The notes under the pieces were generated by a model. That model was not told where the DNA came from and ran no database searches. It saw nothing but the letters and a program-made list of their open reading frames with translations. The position numbers and the translations under genes are program-made. From Cyanobacterium sp. HL-69 (lineage in GTDB: Bacteria > Cyanobacteriota > Cyanobacteriia > Cyanobacteriales > Cyanobacteriaceae): a stretch of DNA of 64,000 nucleotides. The stretch is taken from assembly GCA_002813895.1 (NCBI GenBank), contig CP024912.1, positions 1,860,001-1,924,000 of the forward strand, written 5' to 3'. Shown here piece by piece: positions 1 through 7,913 of this stretch; within the stretch, counting starts at the first letter, position 1, and every line of letters begins with the position of its first letter.

Positions 1-255
1 TATTTGCCAAGTAAATAAAATATCAATACCCAACCATTCTTTGATAAAACCACCCCTACCAAAAGCCAAGAGGAGATAAAAACCCACCACGCTAGGGGGC
101 AACACAAGGGGTAAATTCAGCATGGTGGAAATAATTATCTGCCCAGGGAAACGAACTTTTGCCAAAAAAATTGCCAATGGTAATCCGAAAATAACCAATA
201 ACACCGTCGCAAGGGCAGTAACCTGTAAAGAAAGAATATAAGGAGATAAGTTCAT
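1..255 (-). CDS. modB: molybdate ABC transporter permease ModB (N-terminal part)
   Basis: Partial gene running off the left edge; about 85 N-terminal residues are visible. The inner-membrane permease moves molybdate delivered by ModA, using energy from ModC. The translation starts MNLSPYILSLQVTALATV and continues with long hydrophobic stretches and the LVLPPSVVGFYLL segment that is characteristic of ModB. Its ATG overlaps the modA stop codon (TAATG read on the minus strand), so the two are translationally coupled. The ModC domain, or a ModBC fusion, would lie outside the window. Confidence 0.85.
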   Translation of the reverse strand, partial: MNLSPYILSLQVTALATVLLVIFGLPLAIFLAKVRFPGQIIISTMLNLPLVLPPSVVGFYLLLAFGRGGFIKEWLGIDILFTWQI

Positions 256-1049
256 TAATCAATCATTTCTTGGGGTAAAACAAAACCATATTTTTTCATC
301 AATTCTCGTCCTTTTATACCATTAATATATTCTGCAAAATGTCGTGCTTCGGTTTGATGGTTACTTTTCTCCATTACCGCCAACATTTGATCAATGGGTT
401 GATGTAAATTATTGGGAATCAATTCCCATTTTCCCAGATGATTAAGACTCAAGGATAAAGCCATAATGGCCACATCTACATTGCCCGTTTCGGCATACTG
501 CTTCGTTTGACTAATATTTTCTCCTAAAATCAATTTAGGCTGGATTTCCTGCCAAATACCCACCGATTCCAGAGCTTCTCTGGCAGCTATACCATAGGGG
601 GCATGGTCTGGATTTGCGATCGCCACTCTGCCATATTCTGACCTAGTCAACTCCCGAATATCTCTAGGATTTAAAGGACTATCATCCCTCGTCCAAAGAG
701 TAATCCTTCCCTGCCCGTACAGGGCTTTGGTTTCTGAAACAATCAAACCCAATCGATCCAAATCCTCAATATACGACTTATTGGCCCCTGCAAATAAATC
801 CACTGGGGCACCTCGCTCAATTTGTTGGGCTAATTTTCCTGTGGAACCAAAGTTAAATAATACTTTATTTCCTGTTTCTTCCTCCCATAAAGTCCCCATT
901 TCCTCAAATACATAATTTAAATCTGAGGCTGCGGAAACAGTAAGAGTTATGGAGTTATTATTGATGGTTTCGGTGGCAAATAAATTACAAGCACTAATAA
1001 AAATGGCAAGGAAAATAGATAGAAAAAAATATCGCTTTTTTATCCGCAT
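255..1049 (-). CDS. modA: molybdate-binding lipoprotein ModA
   Basis: Periplasmic substrate-binding protein of the molybdate/tungstate ABC transporter, 264 aa, the usual length. The N-terminus is a lipoprotein signal peptide with lipobox ISAC, placing the lipidated cysteine at residue 21. The mature part has the family signatures: a TVSAASDLNYVFEE start, FNFGSTGKLAQQIERGAP, DLFAGANKSYID and VAIANPDHAPYGIAARE. It is the first visible gene of modA-modB and overlaps modB by one base. Molybdate uptake fits with mobA (31500-32099) elsewhere in the window. The decayed IS5 copy begins only 25 bases upstream of the modA start, so the native promoter may have been displaced. Confidence 0.93.
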   Translation of the reverse strand: MRIKKRYFFLSIFLAIFISACNLFATETINNNSITLTVSAASDLNYVFEEMGTLWEEETGNKVLFNFGSTGKLAQQIERGAPVDLFAGANKSYIEDLDRLGLIVSETKALYGQGRITLWTRDDSPLNPRDIRELTRSEYGRVAIANPDHAPYGIAAREALESVGIWQEIQPKLILGENISQTKQYAETGNVDVAIMALSLSLNHLGKWELIPNNLHQPIDQMLAVMEKSNHQTEARHFAEYINGIKGRELMKKYGFVLPQEMID

Positions 1050-1073
1050 AATATCAACTTTATTTTCACCTTT

Positions 1074-1964
1074 AGAACCTGTTTAAAAAGTCTTGATGTA
1101 GAATATTTTGGTTAATAACTGAATGAAAAACATGACAAGATTATCATATGATACTGACCTCACTGATGACCAGTGAAAAATTTTAGAACCTTTAATTCCT
1201 CTGGCTAAAACTGGTGGGAGAAATCGTAGTTTGGACATCAGAGAAGTTCTAAATGGGATCTTTTATCTTGTTACTAACGGAATAAAATGGAGAGCGATGC
1301 TTCATGATTTTCCGGAGTGGCAGAGTGTTTACACTTATTTTCGTGGGTGGGAATCTGATGGCACATGGCAAAAGATTAATCATAAACTACGAGAGCAATT
1401 ACGCATTAAAGCAGGAAGAAACCCCTTGCCAACGGCGGGTAGCGTTGATAGTCAATCAGTGAAAACAGTTATGGGTGGTGAGGAAATTGGTTTTGATGGA
1501 GGAAAAAAAGTTAAGGGTCGCAAAAGAACAATCTTGGTAGATACCATGGGTTTGTTACTAGATTTATGTGTTCATGGGGGGAAAAGGTCGGAATGGAATT
1601 ATTGGCTACCTTTGCCTCACAATTTTGGAGTTGCTTAAAAATAATTTGGGTCGATAGTACTTTTGCAGGAAAAGATTTTATCGCTAAAGTAGAGAGAGAA
1701 TTTGGTTGGAATTTAGAACATGTCAAACGTACAGATTCAGACCCCGGTTTTAGTGTAGTTCCAAAAAGATGGGTAGTAGAGAGAGTAGAGAGAACTTATT
1801 CTTGGTTTAGTCACTACCGAAGATTGAGTAAAGACTATGAATTTTTGCCCACTACTAGTCAAATGATGATTTTTGCTTGTATGATTCATCTTATGGTCAG
1901 ACGATTAGAACCTCAACCTTAAAATATTTAATTTTCTTTATAAGTAACTTTTCAAACAGGTTCT
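1074..1964 (+). mobile_element. IS5-family insertion sequence, decayed
   Basis: The ends are inverted repeats of 17 bases: AGAACCTGTTTAAAAAG at 1074-1090 and its complement with one mismatch at 1948-1964. One transposase pseudogene lies between them. No convincing target duplication is seen; at most TA flanks both ends. The right end lies directly on an IS630 transposase remnant and the left end abuts the modA upstream region. The element therefore probably landed in an IS630 copy whose left half was later lost. Confidence 0.8.
1123..1922 (+). pseudogene. IS5-family DDE transposase, nonsense codon and frameshift
   Basis: The reading frame starts at ATG 1123 but meets TGA at 1174-1176, exactly where the family has Trp (DDQW, here DDQ-stop). 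It resumes as SLDIREVLNGIFYLVTNGIKW and carries the first catalytic aspartate in SVDSQSVK. A one-base shift near 1597-1605 moves the frame. The second part, from about 1600 to 1922, has WVDSTFAGKDF with the second aspartate and the YSWFSHYRRLSKDYE signature holding the catalytic glutamate. All three DDE parts survive but not in one frame, so the gene should be inactive. Confidence 0.85.
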
Positions 1965-2312
1965 AGAGTAAATACACAATGGTTAAATTTAGTGTATGAA
2001 GCATTTGCCAAGGATGCTCTGGTAGACAATAAAAAAGTCTTGTTAGTAGAAGATAATGCCGGTTGGCATCGGAGTAAATCATCAAAAGTGCCTCAGGGAA
2101 TTGAAATAGAATATTTACCACCATACTCTCCAGAACTACAACCAGCCGAAAGATTGTGGAGTTTAGTAGATGAACCTTTACTTAACCAATATTTTGAAAG
2201 TATAGAAGAAATCGAAGACATTTTTATCCAACGCTGTAATTTTCTTCGGCAAGAAATGCAGGAAGAAATTAGAAAGTTAACTAATTATCACTGGCTTAAT
2301 TTTTCTCTCTAA
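1965..2312 (+). pseudogene. IS630-family transposase, C-terminal remnant
   Basis: Only the C-terminal third remains. Open translation can be followed from the IS5 right end (RVNTQWLNLVYEAFAKDAL) into VLLVEDNAGWHRSK and EIEYLPPYSPELQPAERLW, the typical IS630 DDE/RNase H segment with the second Asp and the final acidic region. The GTG at 1992 is merely an internal codon. No N-terminal half is found upstream of the IS5 copy, so this is a truncated relic. Confidence 0.8.
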
Positions 2313-2548
2313 ATAAGTATACTACTTACACAGGATTTAGTATTATTAGTCTAAACTACAGTTGGAATCCTGCGAATATTTTTTTGTTTATCGGCTTATA
2401 CTGAATCCGTCAAGAATAGTATGCGAATAGAACCAACAATGGGCTTAAGCCCATTGCCAAAAACAATAAATAAAAGTTTATTTTATAAATAGGACTTAGT
2501 ATTATATCCCCATAACTGAACATAGGGGCTTTATGCCGACTTTTTGGT
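2313..2548. other. intergenic relic between IS630 and ISAs1
   Basis: A non-coding AT-rich stretch. It holds a 20-base perfect palindrome (2437-2456) and two similar snippets, TTAGTATTATTAG near 2337 and TTAGTATTATATCC near 2497, that may be decayed IS ends. No gene is seen. Confidence 0.5.
2437..2456. repeat. 20-base perfect palindrome, family CAAxGGGyTTAArCCCxTTG
   Basis: CAATGGGCTTAAGCCCATTG reads the same on both strands. Close relatives of the same length lie at 43124-43143 and 46126-46145, each between genes. Folded in RNA it would give a strong ten-pair hairpin. Confidence 0.8.
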
Positions 2549-3476
2549 CAGGGCAAACGCATACTAAAAATTTATGAGAAAGTGATATGGTAAACATCAT
2601 AGAGGAAATTAATAGCCGTGAGTTCTGAGAAATCATACTTGTGGAAACATTTTGAAAATATTGAAGACCCACGAACCAGTTACTTAATTGAATATAAATT
2701 AGTTGATATCATAGCATTAACAATTTTAGCCGTTATTTGTGGTGCCGACTCTTGGGTGGAAATTGAAGAATATGGTAAAAGTAAAGTATCTTGGCTAGAA
2801 ACATTTCTCGAACTGCCCAATGGTATTCCTTCTCATGATACTATTGGTCGTTTATTTGCTCGTCTATGTCCAAAGCAATTACAATCAGCTTTCCTAGATT
2901 GGATTAATCATATTGCTCAGATAACACAAGGAGAAATAATAGCTATTGATGGTAAAACATTACGGCACTCTTATGATTCAAGTCAAAATAAAAGTGCCAT
3001 TCATATGGTAAGTGCGTGGGCTAGTAATAATAACTTGGTTTTGGGACAGTTAAAAGTATAAGATAAATCCAATGAAATTACAGCAATTCCGAAATTATTG
3101 GCAGTTTTAGAACTTAATGGTTGTATTGTGACCATTGATGCAATGGGGTGTCAAAAGGACATAGCTAAAAGGATTATCGAGAAAGGGGGAGAGTATATTC
3201 TTAGCCTCAAAGGTAATCAAGGTAATTTATTTGAGGATGTAAAACAATTATCTGATTGGGCATGGAAAAATAATTATCAAGAAATCCTTGGCGGAAAAAT
3301 ATGAAACCATAGAAAAGAATCATGGTCGAATTGAAAAACGTCGTTACTGGTTGATGAATTCGGTGGCAGATTTCATCGATAGTGAAAAATGGGTGGGTTT
3401 AAAAACTATCGGAATAGTGGAATCAGAAAGAAAAATTTTAGGGCAAAAAGCCACATTGGAAAGAAGGTACTACTTA

Positions 3477-4444
3477 ACCTGAGTTCGGGATAAGAGAAAG
3501 GACAAATAGTAAGCTAAAAGTAACCACAAATTTAAATTACTATATTGTCCTATGTCTAATTTAGATGAATTATTCTGCCATGTCGATGATTGGGCTCAAA
3601 CATTTGAGCCTTTATTTCAAAAACAACTTTTATCGAGTGGAGTTGGGAAACGTATAAGAGCAAAAAGTCTTTGTTTAAGCGAATCGGATGACCATTTTGA
3701 TTGCTTTTCATCAAAACAGTTATCGTAATTTCAAACATTTTTATCTCAATCATGTTCAGCAATATTGGAGATCAGCTTTTCCCAAACTTCCCAGTTATAA
3801 CCGATTTATTGAATGGATACCATCAACCCTAATGCCTCTTTGTGTATATCTCAAACATTGTTTTGGTCGTTGTACAGGTATTAGTTTTATTGATTCAACC
3901 AAAATTCAAGTTTGTCATAATCGACGCATTTCAAGGCATAAAGTTTTTCAAGATTTAGCCGCGCGAGGAAAAACCTCCGTGGATTGGTTTTATGGTTTTA
4001 AACTTCATTTAGTTGTCAATGAATTGGGGGAAATTCTCAATATGAGTTTAACCCCGGGTAATGTAGATGACCGAAAACCCGTTACTGAACTCCTAGAAAC
4101 ACTTTGGGGTAAAGTATTTGGAGATCGAGGTTATGTCTCGGCTAAACTAGCCACAGAGTTACTTGAAGAATATGGCATTGAATTTTTTGCTAAACCTAAG
4201 CGTAATATGAAAAACAAACTCATGAAACTCCATGACAAGTTACTTTCTCGTAAGAGGTCTATTGTGGAAAATGTTTATGATCAACTCAAAAATATTTCAC
4301 AAATAGAACATTCTCGTCATCGCTCACCTGTCAATTTTTGTGCCAACCTTCTTTGTGGATTAATTGCATACTGTCATAAACCCAAGAAACCTACGCTTCA
4401 TTTAGACTGGCTTTTACCTCAATCTGCTTAACCCGAACTCAGGT
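3477..4444 (+). mobile_element. IS982-family insertion sequence, nearly complete
   Basis: Ends are 18-base inverted repeats ACCTGAGTTCGGGATAAG (3477-3494) and the complement of 4427-4444, with one mismatch. Six-base direct repeats TACTTA lie outside at 3471-3476 and 4445-4450, a clean target duplication. Length is 968 bases, normal for IS982. A truncated second copy lies at 5695-5872. Confidence 0.88.
3552..4431 (+). pseudogene. IS982-family transposase with one frameshift
   Basis: The frame starting at ATG 3552 reads MSNLDELFCHVDDWAQTFEP and runs to ...KSLCLSE near 3684. It then shifts by one base into the frame of 3688-4431 ([20 protein letters not shown]). The junction falls in the family motif LSEIMTILIxFHQ, so the two pieces are one gene. 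The second part carries the DDE residues in [33 protein letters not shown] and [22 protein letters not shown]. Apart from the shift the product is complete (about 290 aa). The insertion may have inactivated it recently. Confidence 0.8.
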
Positions 4445-4754
4445 TACTTAACGAGTTTAGATCATGGAGTAGAAACTTTCGCCCGAGGAATAAGAAGTCA
4501 TTGGGGAATAGAGAATAAATTGCATTGGTGTTTAGACGTAGGGTTTAGGGAGGATGAAAGTAGAATCAGAAAAGAAAACAGTAGTGAAAACATGGCAGTC
4601 ATTAGACATATTGCTTTAAATTTGTTGAATCAGGAAAAGAGTTGCTCTCGAGGTAAAAAAGCAAAACGACTTAAGGCAGGATGGGACAACGATTACTTAC
4701 TTAAGATTTTGTCTGCTTGAGTATGCGTTTGCCCTGAATGTTAAACATAATTAG

Positions 4755-4784
4755 TTGACAATCGCTCAATAATAAAGATACAAT
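4755..4784 (+). promoter_or_regulatory. sigma-70 type promoter for rplU-rpmA
   Basis: A perfect -35 box TTGACA (4755-4760) is followed after 18 bases by TACAAT (4779-4784). It lies just outside the right end of ISAs1 (4736), about 100 bases upstream of rplU, leaving a leader of roughly 95 bases. Confidence 0.65.
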
Positions 4785-4885
4785 GATTGGTTGTGTCTCA
4801 ACTCCTGTTCGGATCAGGTAAAGGCATCAAGAAAAAGCAAAAAAAATTTTGCTACCTGTACGGCAGTATATATTAGGAAAAAATT

Positions 4886-5257
4886 ATGACTTACGCAATA
4901 ATCGAAATCTGCGGGAAACAACTGAAGGTTGAACCCAGTAGATTCTTTGAATTAGATAGATTTGACCTTGAAGTAAACGAAGAATTAAACATCGATAAAG
5001 TATTACTCGTTAGCCATGAGGGAGAAATTCATGTAGGACAACCCTACGTAGAAGGTGCTTCTATCAACGGAACTATTTTAAAACATAGCCGAGGCAGAAA
5101 GGTAATTGTTTATAAAATGCAACCCAAGAAGAAAACCCGTAAGAAAAGAGGACATAGACAGGAATTAAGTCGTTTAATGATTAATTCCATCAGTCTAGGG
5201 GGCAATGTCATCGCTCAAAAAGAAGCTGAAGCAACTACTGAAGCAGTAGAAGCATAA
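4886..5257 (+). CDS. rplU: 50S ribosomal protein L21
   Basis: Ribosomal large-subunit protein that binds 23S rRNA. At 123 aa it is slightly longer than the bacterial core because of an acidic/alanine-rich C-terminal tail. Recognised from MTYAIIEICGKQLKVEPSRF, the central DKVLLVSHEGEIHVGQPYVEGA and the basic KMQPKKKTRKKRGHRQ rRNA-binding loop. It is followed after 55 bases by rpmA in the usual L21-L27 operon. The operon is intact although flanked on both sides by IS debris, as expected for genes under strong selection. Confidence 0.96.
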   Translation: MTYAIIEICGKQLKVEPSRFFELDRFDLEVNEELNIDKVLLVSHEGEIHVGQPYVEGASINGTILKHSRGRKVIVYKMQPKKKTRKKRGHRQELSRLMINSISLGGNVIAQKEAEATTEAVEA

Positions 5258-5312
5258 AATAACATACACTTAAAGAAACAGTACACTCTATTAAAGGAAA
5301 TAGCATAATACC

Positions 5313-5576
5313 ATGGCACATAAGAAAGGTACAGGTAGTACTCGTAACGGAAGAGACTCTAACTCGAAACGCTTAGGCGTTAAATGCTTCGGCGGTGAAA
5401 CCGTGAAAGCAGGAAATATCATTATTCGTCAGCGTGGTACCAAAGTTTACCCTGGTGAAAATGTTGGACGTGGCAATGATGACACTCTTTTTGCTTTAAT
5501 CCCCGGGATTGTTACATTTGAATTCAAAACCCGTAGCCAAAAGAAAGTAAGCGTTTATCCTTTAGAGGCTAACTAA
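5313..5576 (+). CDS. rpmA: 50S ribosomal protein L27
   Basis: Ribosomal protein whose N-terminus reaches the peptidyl-transferase centre. 87 aa, normal length, with the diagnostic start [24 protein letters not shown] and the later [26 protein letters not shown]. It lacks the cleavable N-terminal extension seen in some Firmicutes. Second gene of the rplU operon, followed by a terminator at 5629-5658. Confidence 0.97.
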   Translation: MAHKKGTGSTRNGRDSNSKRLGVKCFGGETVKAGNIIIRQRGTKVYPGENVGRGNDDTLFALIPGIVTFEFKTRSQKKVSVYPLEAN

Positions 5577-5628
5577 GTTTTTTCATCAAAATCACTGAAG
5601 TTTTATTTCAGTCATCATTAACTAAATT

Positions 5629-5658
5629 GGGGTAAGTTTTGCGACTTGCCCTTTTTTT
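5629..5658 (+). terminator. rho-independent terminator of rplU-rpmA
   Basis: GGGGTAAGT, loop TTTGCG, ACTTGCCC with one G-T pair, followed by seven T. It lies 53 bases after the rpmA stop. Confidence 0.75.
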
Positions 5659-5694
5659 ATTACTTTGACTTGAAAAATAATTATCGTTAATTTA

Positions 5695-5872
5695 ACCTGA
5701 GTTCGGGATAAGAGAAAGAACAAATAGTAAGCTAAAAGTAACCACAAATTTAAATTACTATATTGTCCTATGTCTAATTTAGATGAATTATTCTGCCATG
5801 TCGATGATTGGGCTCAAACATTTGAGCCTTTATTTCAAAAACAACTTTTATCGAGTGGAGTTGGGAAACTTA
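5695..5872 (+). mobile_element. IS982-family fragment, second copy (left end only)
   Basis: Nearly identical to 3477-3654 of the first IS982 copy: the same left inverted repeat, the same leader and the first 38 or so codons (MSNLDELFCHVDDWAQ...). It is cut off by the left end of the IS701 element, and no right half is found downstream. It differs from copy one at very few positions, so it separated from it recently. Confidence 0.88.
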
Positions 5873-5920
5873 TATCCCTCTTTTGTCACTTTCCGAAATA
5901 ACTAATCGGAAAAAATGAAT

Positions 5921-7017
5921 TTATCCACTGAGAAAATGAATCATACAATTATTGCTGTGGTTCAGTAAATGATTAAACCCTATCCATAATAAATCGCTCT
6001 CCATTATTCTTAACCAAGGTAACATTGTGCAAAAGATGAGCATTGGTTTAACCATAATTCGATAGTTAATCAATGTATTTTTCCAACTACTAAAATCACG
6101 CCAATCTTCTGTGATGAAGATTTTCTTATCTTGAGTCTCTACTATTTTTTTTTGATTAATTAAGTCTGTAATAGGTTTAGTTTTTAAGCTAATCATCCAG
6201 TAAACACTATTAATAATTTCCCACCATTTTTCTATATCTTCTCCCTTGGTTAAACGATAATCTGTCCAGCCTAATTCTTGTTTACACTGCCGAAATCCAT
6301 ACTCTACCCATGTACGTTGACCATATAAATTTCCCATGGTTTTTTTCTGTTGAGTTCTCGTTTTTTGGATGTTAGTCATTACAAAACTAGTGCTGTTTTC
6401 TGGCATAGTTTCTGTGTTAGTAGTAATTTGCCAATAAGTTATTTCTCTTCTGAGACCATAAATAATTTCTCTAATGTATCTATCTTCTTTTTTACCATCA
6501 CTAAAGGGAAAGTAATATTTCTATAAAGACCATAAACATTTACTGATACTATACCTTGATCTATTTTCCCTAAGCTTCCCAAATATTGTCGAGAAGTATA
6601 ATCTGTGTTATTTCCTTATCTTGGTGCGCGTTCCCTTGCGTCTTTCGCCGACGCGGGATCGCACCGCTTTTTACGATCTCCTGTTTCATCAATGATTACT
6701 GTAATCGGTGTATCAATCAGTATACTTAAAATATATTTTAAACGTACTTTTTCCAAGTCTGATGAATTCCAATTAGATTTTGTCAAAAAATGATGTAAAC
6801 CTTGAGAGGAAACATTAACAATTTTACTTATTTCTGGCAAAGATTTTCTTTTGAGTGTTGAAATTAATCCTAAGTGTAAATATTTAAAATATTCATAATT
6901 ACGCACATCGGAAAATAAAGAACGATAAAACGAACAATAGTTATCAATCAGAGGAACTGTTTCTGTGGGATTTCGAGGTAAGTGTTGCCTGATTTGTTCA
7001 GCTATATCCATTGCCAT
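5921..7017 (-). pseudogene. IS701-family transposase, split by a palindromic insert and a frameshift
   Basis: The N-terminal part (6616-7017) begins MAMDIAEQIRQHLPRNPTET and reaches the first catalytic motif VIIDETGDRKK. There a GC-rich palindrome of 43 bases (6623-6665) breaks the gene, ending in a stop soon after. The family sequence resumes as GNNTDYTSRQYLGSLGKIDQG. A one-base shift near 6510 (between YRNITFP and FSDGKKEDRYIRE) breaks it again. The C-terminal part (5921-6406 and somewhat upstream) carries the WVEYGFRQCKQELGWTDYRL segment with the catalytic Glu. The transposase is inactive. Confidence 0.82.
6623..6665. repeat. 43-base GC-rich palindromic mini-element inside a transposase
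   Basis: The minus strand reads GGTGCGATCCC, then a GCGTC...GACGC stem with loop GGCGAAA, then AAGGGAACGCGCACC. The terminal GGTGCG/CGCACC, the inner TCCC/GGGA and the central GCGTC/GACGC all pair, giving a cruciform-like fold. Its GC content is far above the surroundings. It looks like the small dispersed palindromic repeats common in cyanobacterial genomes, and it interrupts the codon run ...RKK/GNN... of the IS701 transposase. Confidence 0.7.
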
Positions 7018-7087
7018 AATTGCGTTTCATTTTTACTATCTTTTTATTTTGCCACTTTTTCTCTCGGAAAGTGACAAAAGAGGGATA

Positions 7088-7756
7088 ATCGGGCAAAAAA
7101 GTTCTCAATCAAATGTCTTGCTTGATATAAATACTTATCATATTCTCGTTGTTCTTTTCTATTTCTTTTTGGTGGAATAACCGCTATTTTATCCTGCTTC
7201 TTTAGCTTTTCCAGAACTCTTCCATCTGCATCATAACCTTTGTCCCCTAACAAAATATCCGCCTTTATTTCTTTTAGTAAAACATCTGCACCGTCCAAAT
7301 CACATTTTTGTCCTCCGGTGAGGAAAAAACCTGTAGGATTACCTAATGCGTCAACCGTAGTATGAATTTTTGTACTTAAACCTCCTTTACTTCGACCTAT
7401 TGCTTCCTCGTTTTTATCCCCCCTTTTGCACCAGCACTATGCTGGTGTGCTCTTACTATGGTTGAATCAATCATGGCATATTCATCGTCACTATCTCCTG
7501 CCAAAATTTGAAAAACTTTTTCCCAGACACCTTTTTTATTCCAACGACTAAAACGAGTATGAACCACTCGAAAATCACCAAATCGACTAGGTAAATCTCG
7601 CCAAGGAATACCAGCTTGATACCTGTACAATACCGCTTTGACAAAAAGTCGATTATCTTTGGCGGTGACTCCCACTGTACCAAATCGACCCGGTAATAAA
7701 TCTTTAATTTTTTCCCATTGATCGTCTCTCAAACCATACCTGCGCATCTCTACCAT
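7088..7756 (-). pseudogene. IS5/IS427-type transposase (frames A and B), C-terminus truncated
   Basis: Frame A (7397-7756) starts MVEMRRYGLRDDQWEKIKDLLPG and reaches the first catalytic MIDSTIVRAHQHSAGAKGG. Frame B continues DKNEEAIGRSKGG and holds DILLGDKGYDADG and YDKYLYQARHLIENFFA. The change of frame is at A4G6 (7418-7427, minus strand), a run that fits the programmed -1 frameshift used by this IS group, so the two frames alone do not mean decay. The protein is decayed because the IS701 element cuts it after ENFFA, removing the final 35-40 residues. Confidence 0.78.
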
Positions 7757-7827
7757 ATCCTCACTTTTGTTACAATTACTATCATCCTTATTTTATCTGT
7801 TATTCTCTTCCATTTGATGACACGCCC
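7088..7827 (-). mobile_element. IS5-family (IS427-type) element, copy B, 3' end lost
   Basis: The element starts on the minus strand at 7827 with GGGCGTGTCATCAAATGG. It encodes a two-frame transposase and is cut off at 7088 by the IS701 right end. TAG (7828-7830) follows its end. Beyond this lies the C-terminal tail of another copy on the opposite strand, so copy B seems to have inserted head-on into copy A. Confidence 0.75.
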
Positions 7828-7830
7828 TAG

Positions 7831-7910
7831 GTATGATAAACGAAAAATAAATTTTCTTGGTGCTATTTATCTAGCCGCAGTCGTTATATGGCTTAATTGA
7901 TGGCACGCCC
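7831..7910 (+). mobile_element. IS5-family (IS427-type) element, copy A, right-end fragment
   Basis: The plus strand reads RYDKRKINFLGAIYLAAVVIWLN-stop (7831-7900), the conserved C-terminus of IS427-type transposases, followed by the IS end TTGATGGCACGCCC (7897-7910) and TAG. The codons before the break, ACT-AGG in the family (TRYDK), match the CTAG found at the junction with copy B. The missing part of copy A lies nowhere in the window. Confidence 0.7.
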
Positions 7911-7913
7911 TAG

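Larger units (their letters stand above)
2618..4720 (+). pseudogene. ISAs1-family transposase, broken by nonsense, frameshift and IS982
   Basis: The N-terminal part (2618-3061) has the family features HFENIEDPRTSY, LTILAVICGADSWVEIEEYG, PSHDTIGRLFARL and the catalytic IAIDGKTLRHSYD. A TAA at about 3059 interrupts a frame that continues at once as DKSNEITAIPKLLAVLEL and holds the second Asp in VTIDAMGCQKDIA. A frameshift follows near 3288-3300. The IS982 copy then splits YYLT from SLDHGVETFARGIRSHWGIEN, which resumes at 4451 and carries the last catalytic region HWGIENKLHWCLDVGFREDE. Removing IS982 restores continuity of the protein at that junction. Confidence 0.88.
2549..4736 (+). mobile_element. 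ISAs1-family insertion sequence, interrupted by IS982
   Basis: Terminal inverted repeats CAGGGCAAACGCATAC at 2549-2564 and GTATGCGTTTGCCCTG at 4721-4736 match perfectly. They enclose one ISAs1 (H-repeat type) transposase gene. An IS982 copy of 968 bases sits inside, so the ISAs1 part itself is about 1.2 kb, the usual size. Target duplications of 8-10 bases expected for the family are not evident in the flanks. Confidence 0.85.
5873..7087 (-). mobile_element. IS701-family insertion sequence, decayed
   Basis: Perfect terminal inverted repeats of 24 bases lie at 5873-5896 and 7064-7087 (outer end TATCCCTCTTTTGTCACTTT). The element is 1215 bases including a 43-base foreign insert. The left flank is IS982 copy two and the right flank is an IS5/IS427 copy. 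The flanking tetranucleotides do not match, so deletions accompanied or followed the insertion. Confidence 0.82.

Noticed and set aside
6605-6793. Plus-strand frame inside the IS701 element
   Set aside because: It is the reverse of the transposase gene and includes the palindromic insert; no independent evidence.
7718-7900. Plus-strand open frame of 60 codons at the IS5/IS427 copies
   Set aside because: Only its last 23 residues are meaningful (transposase tail). The rest is antisense of copy B, so it is not a gene.
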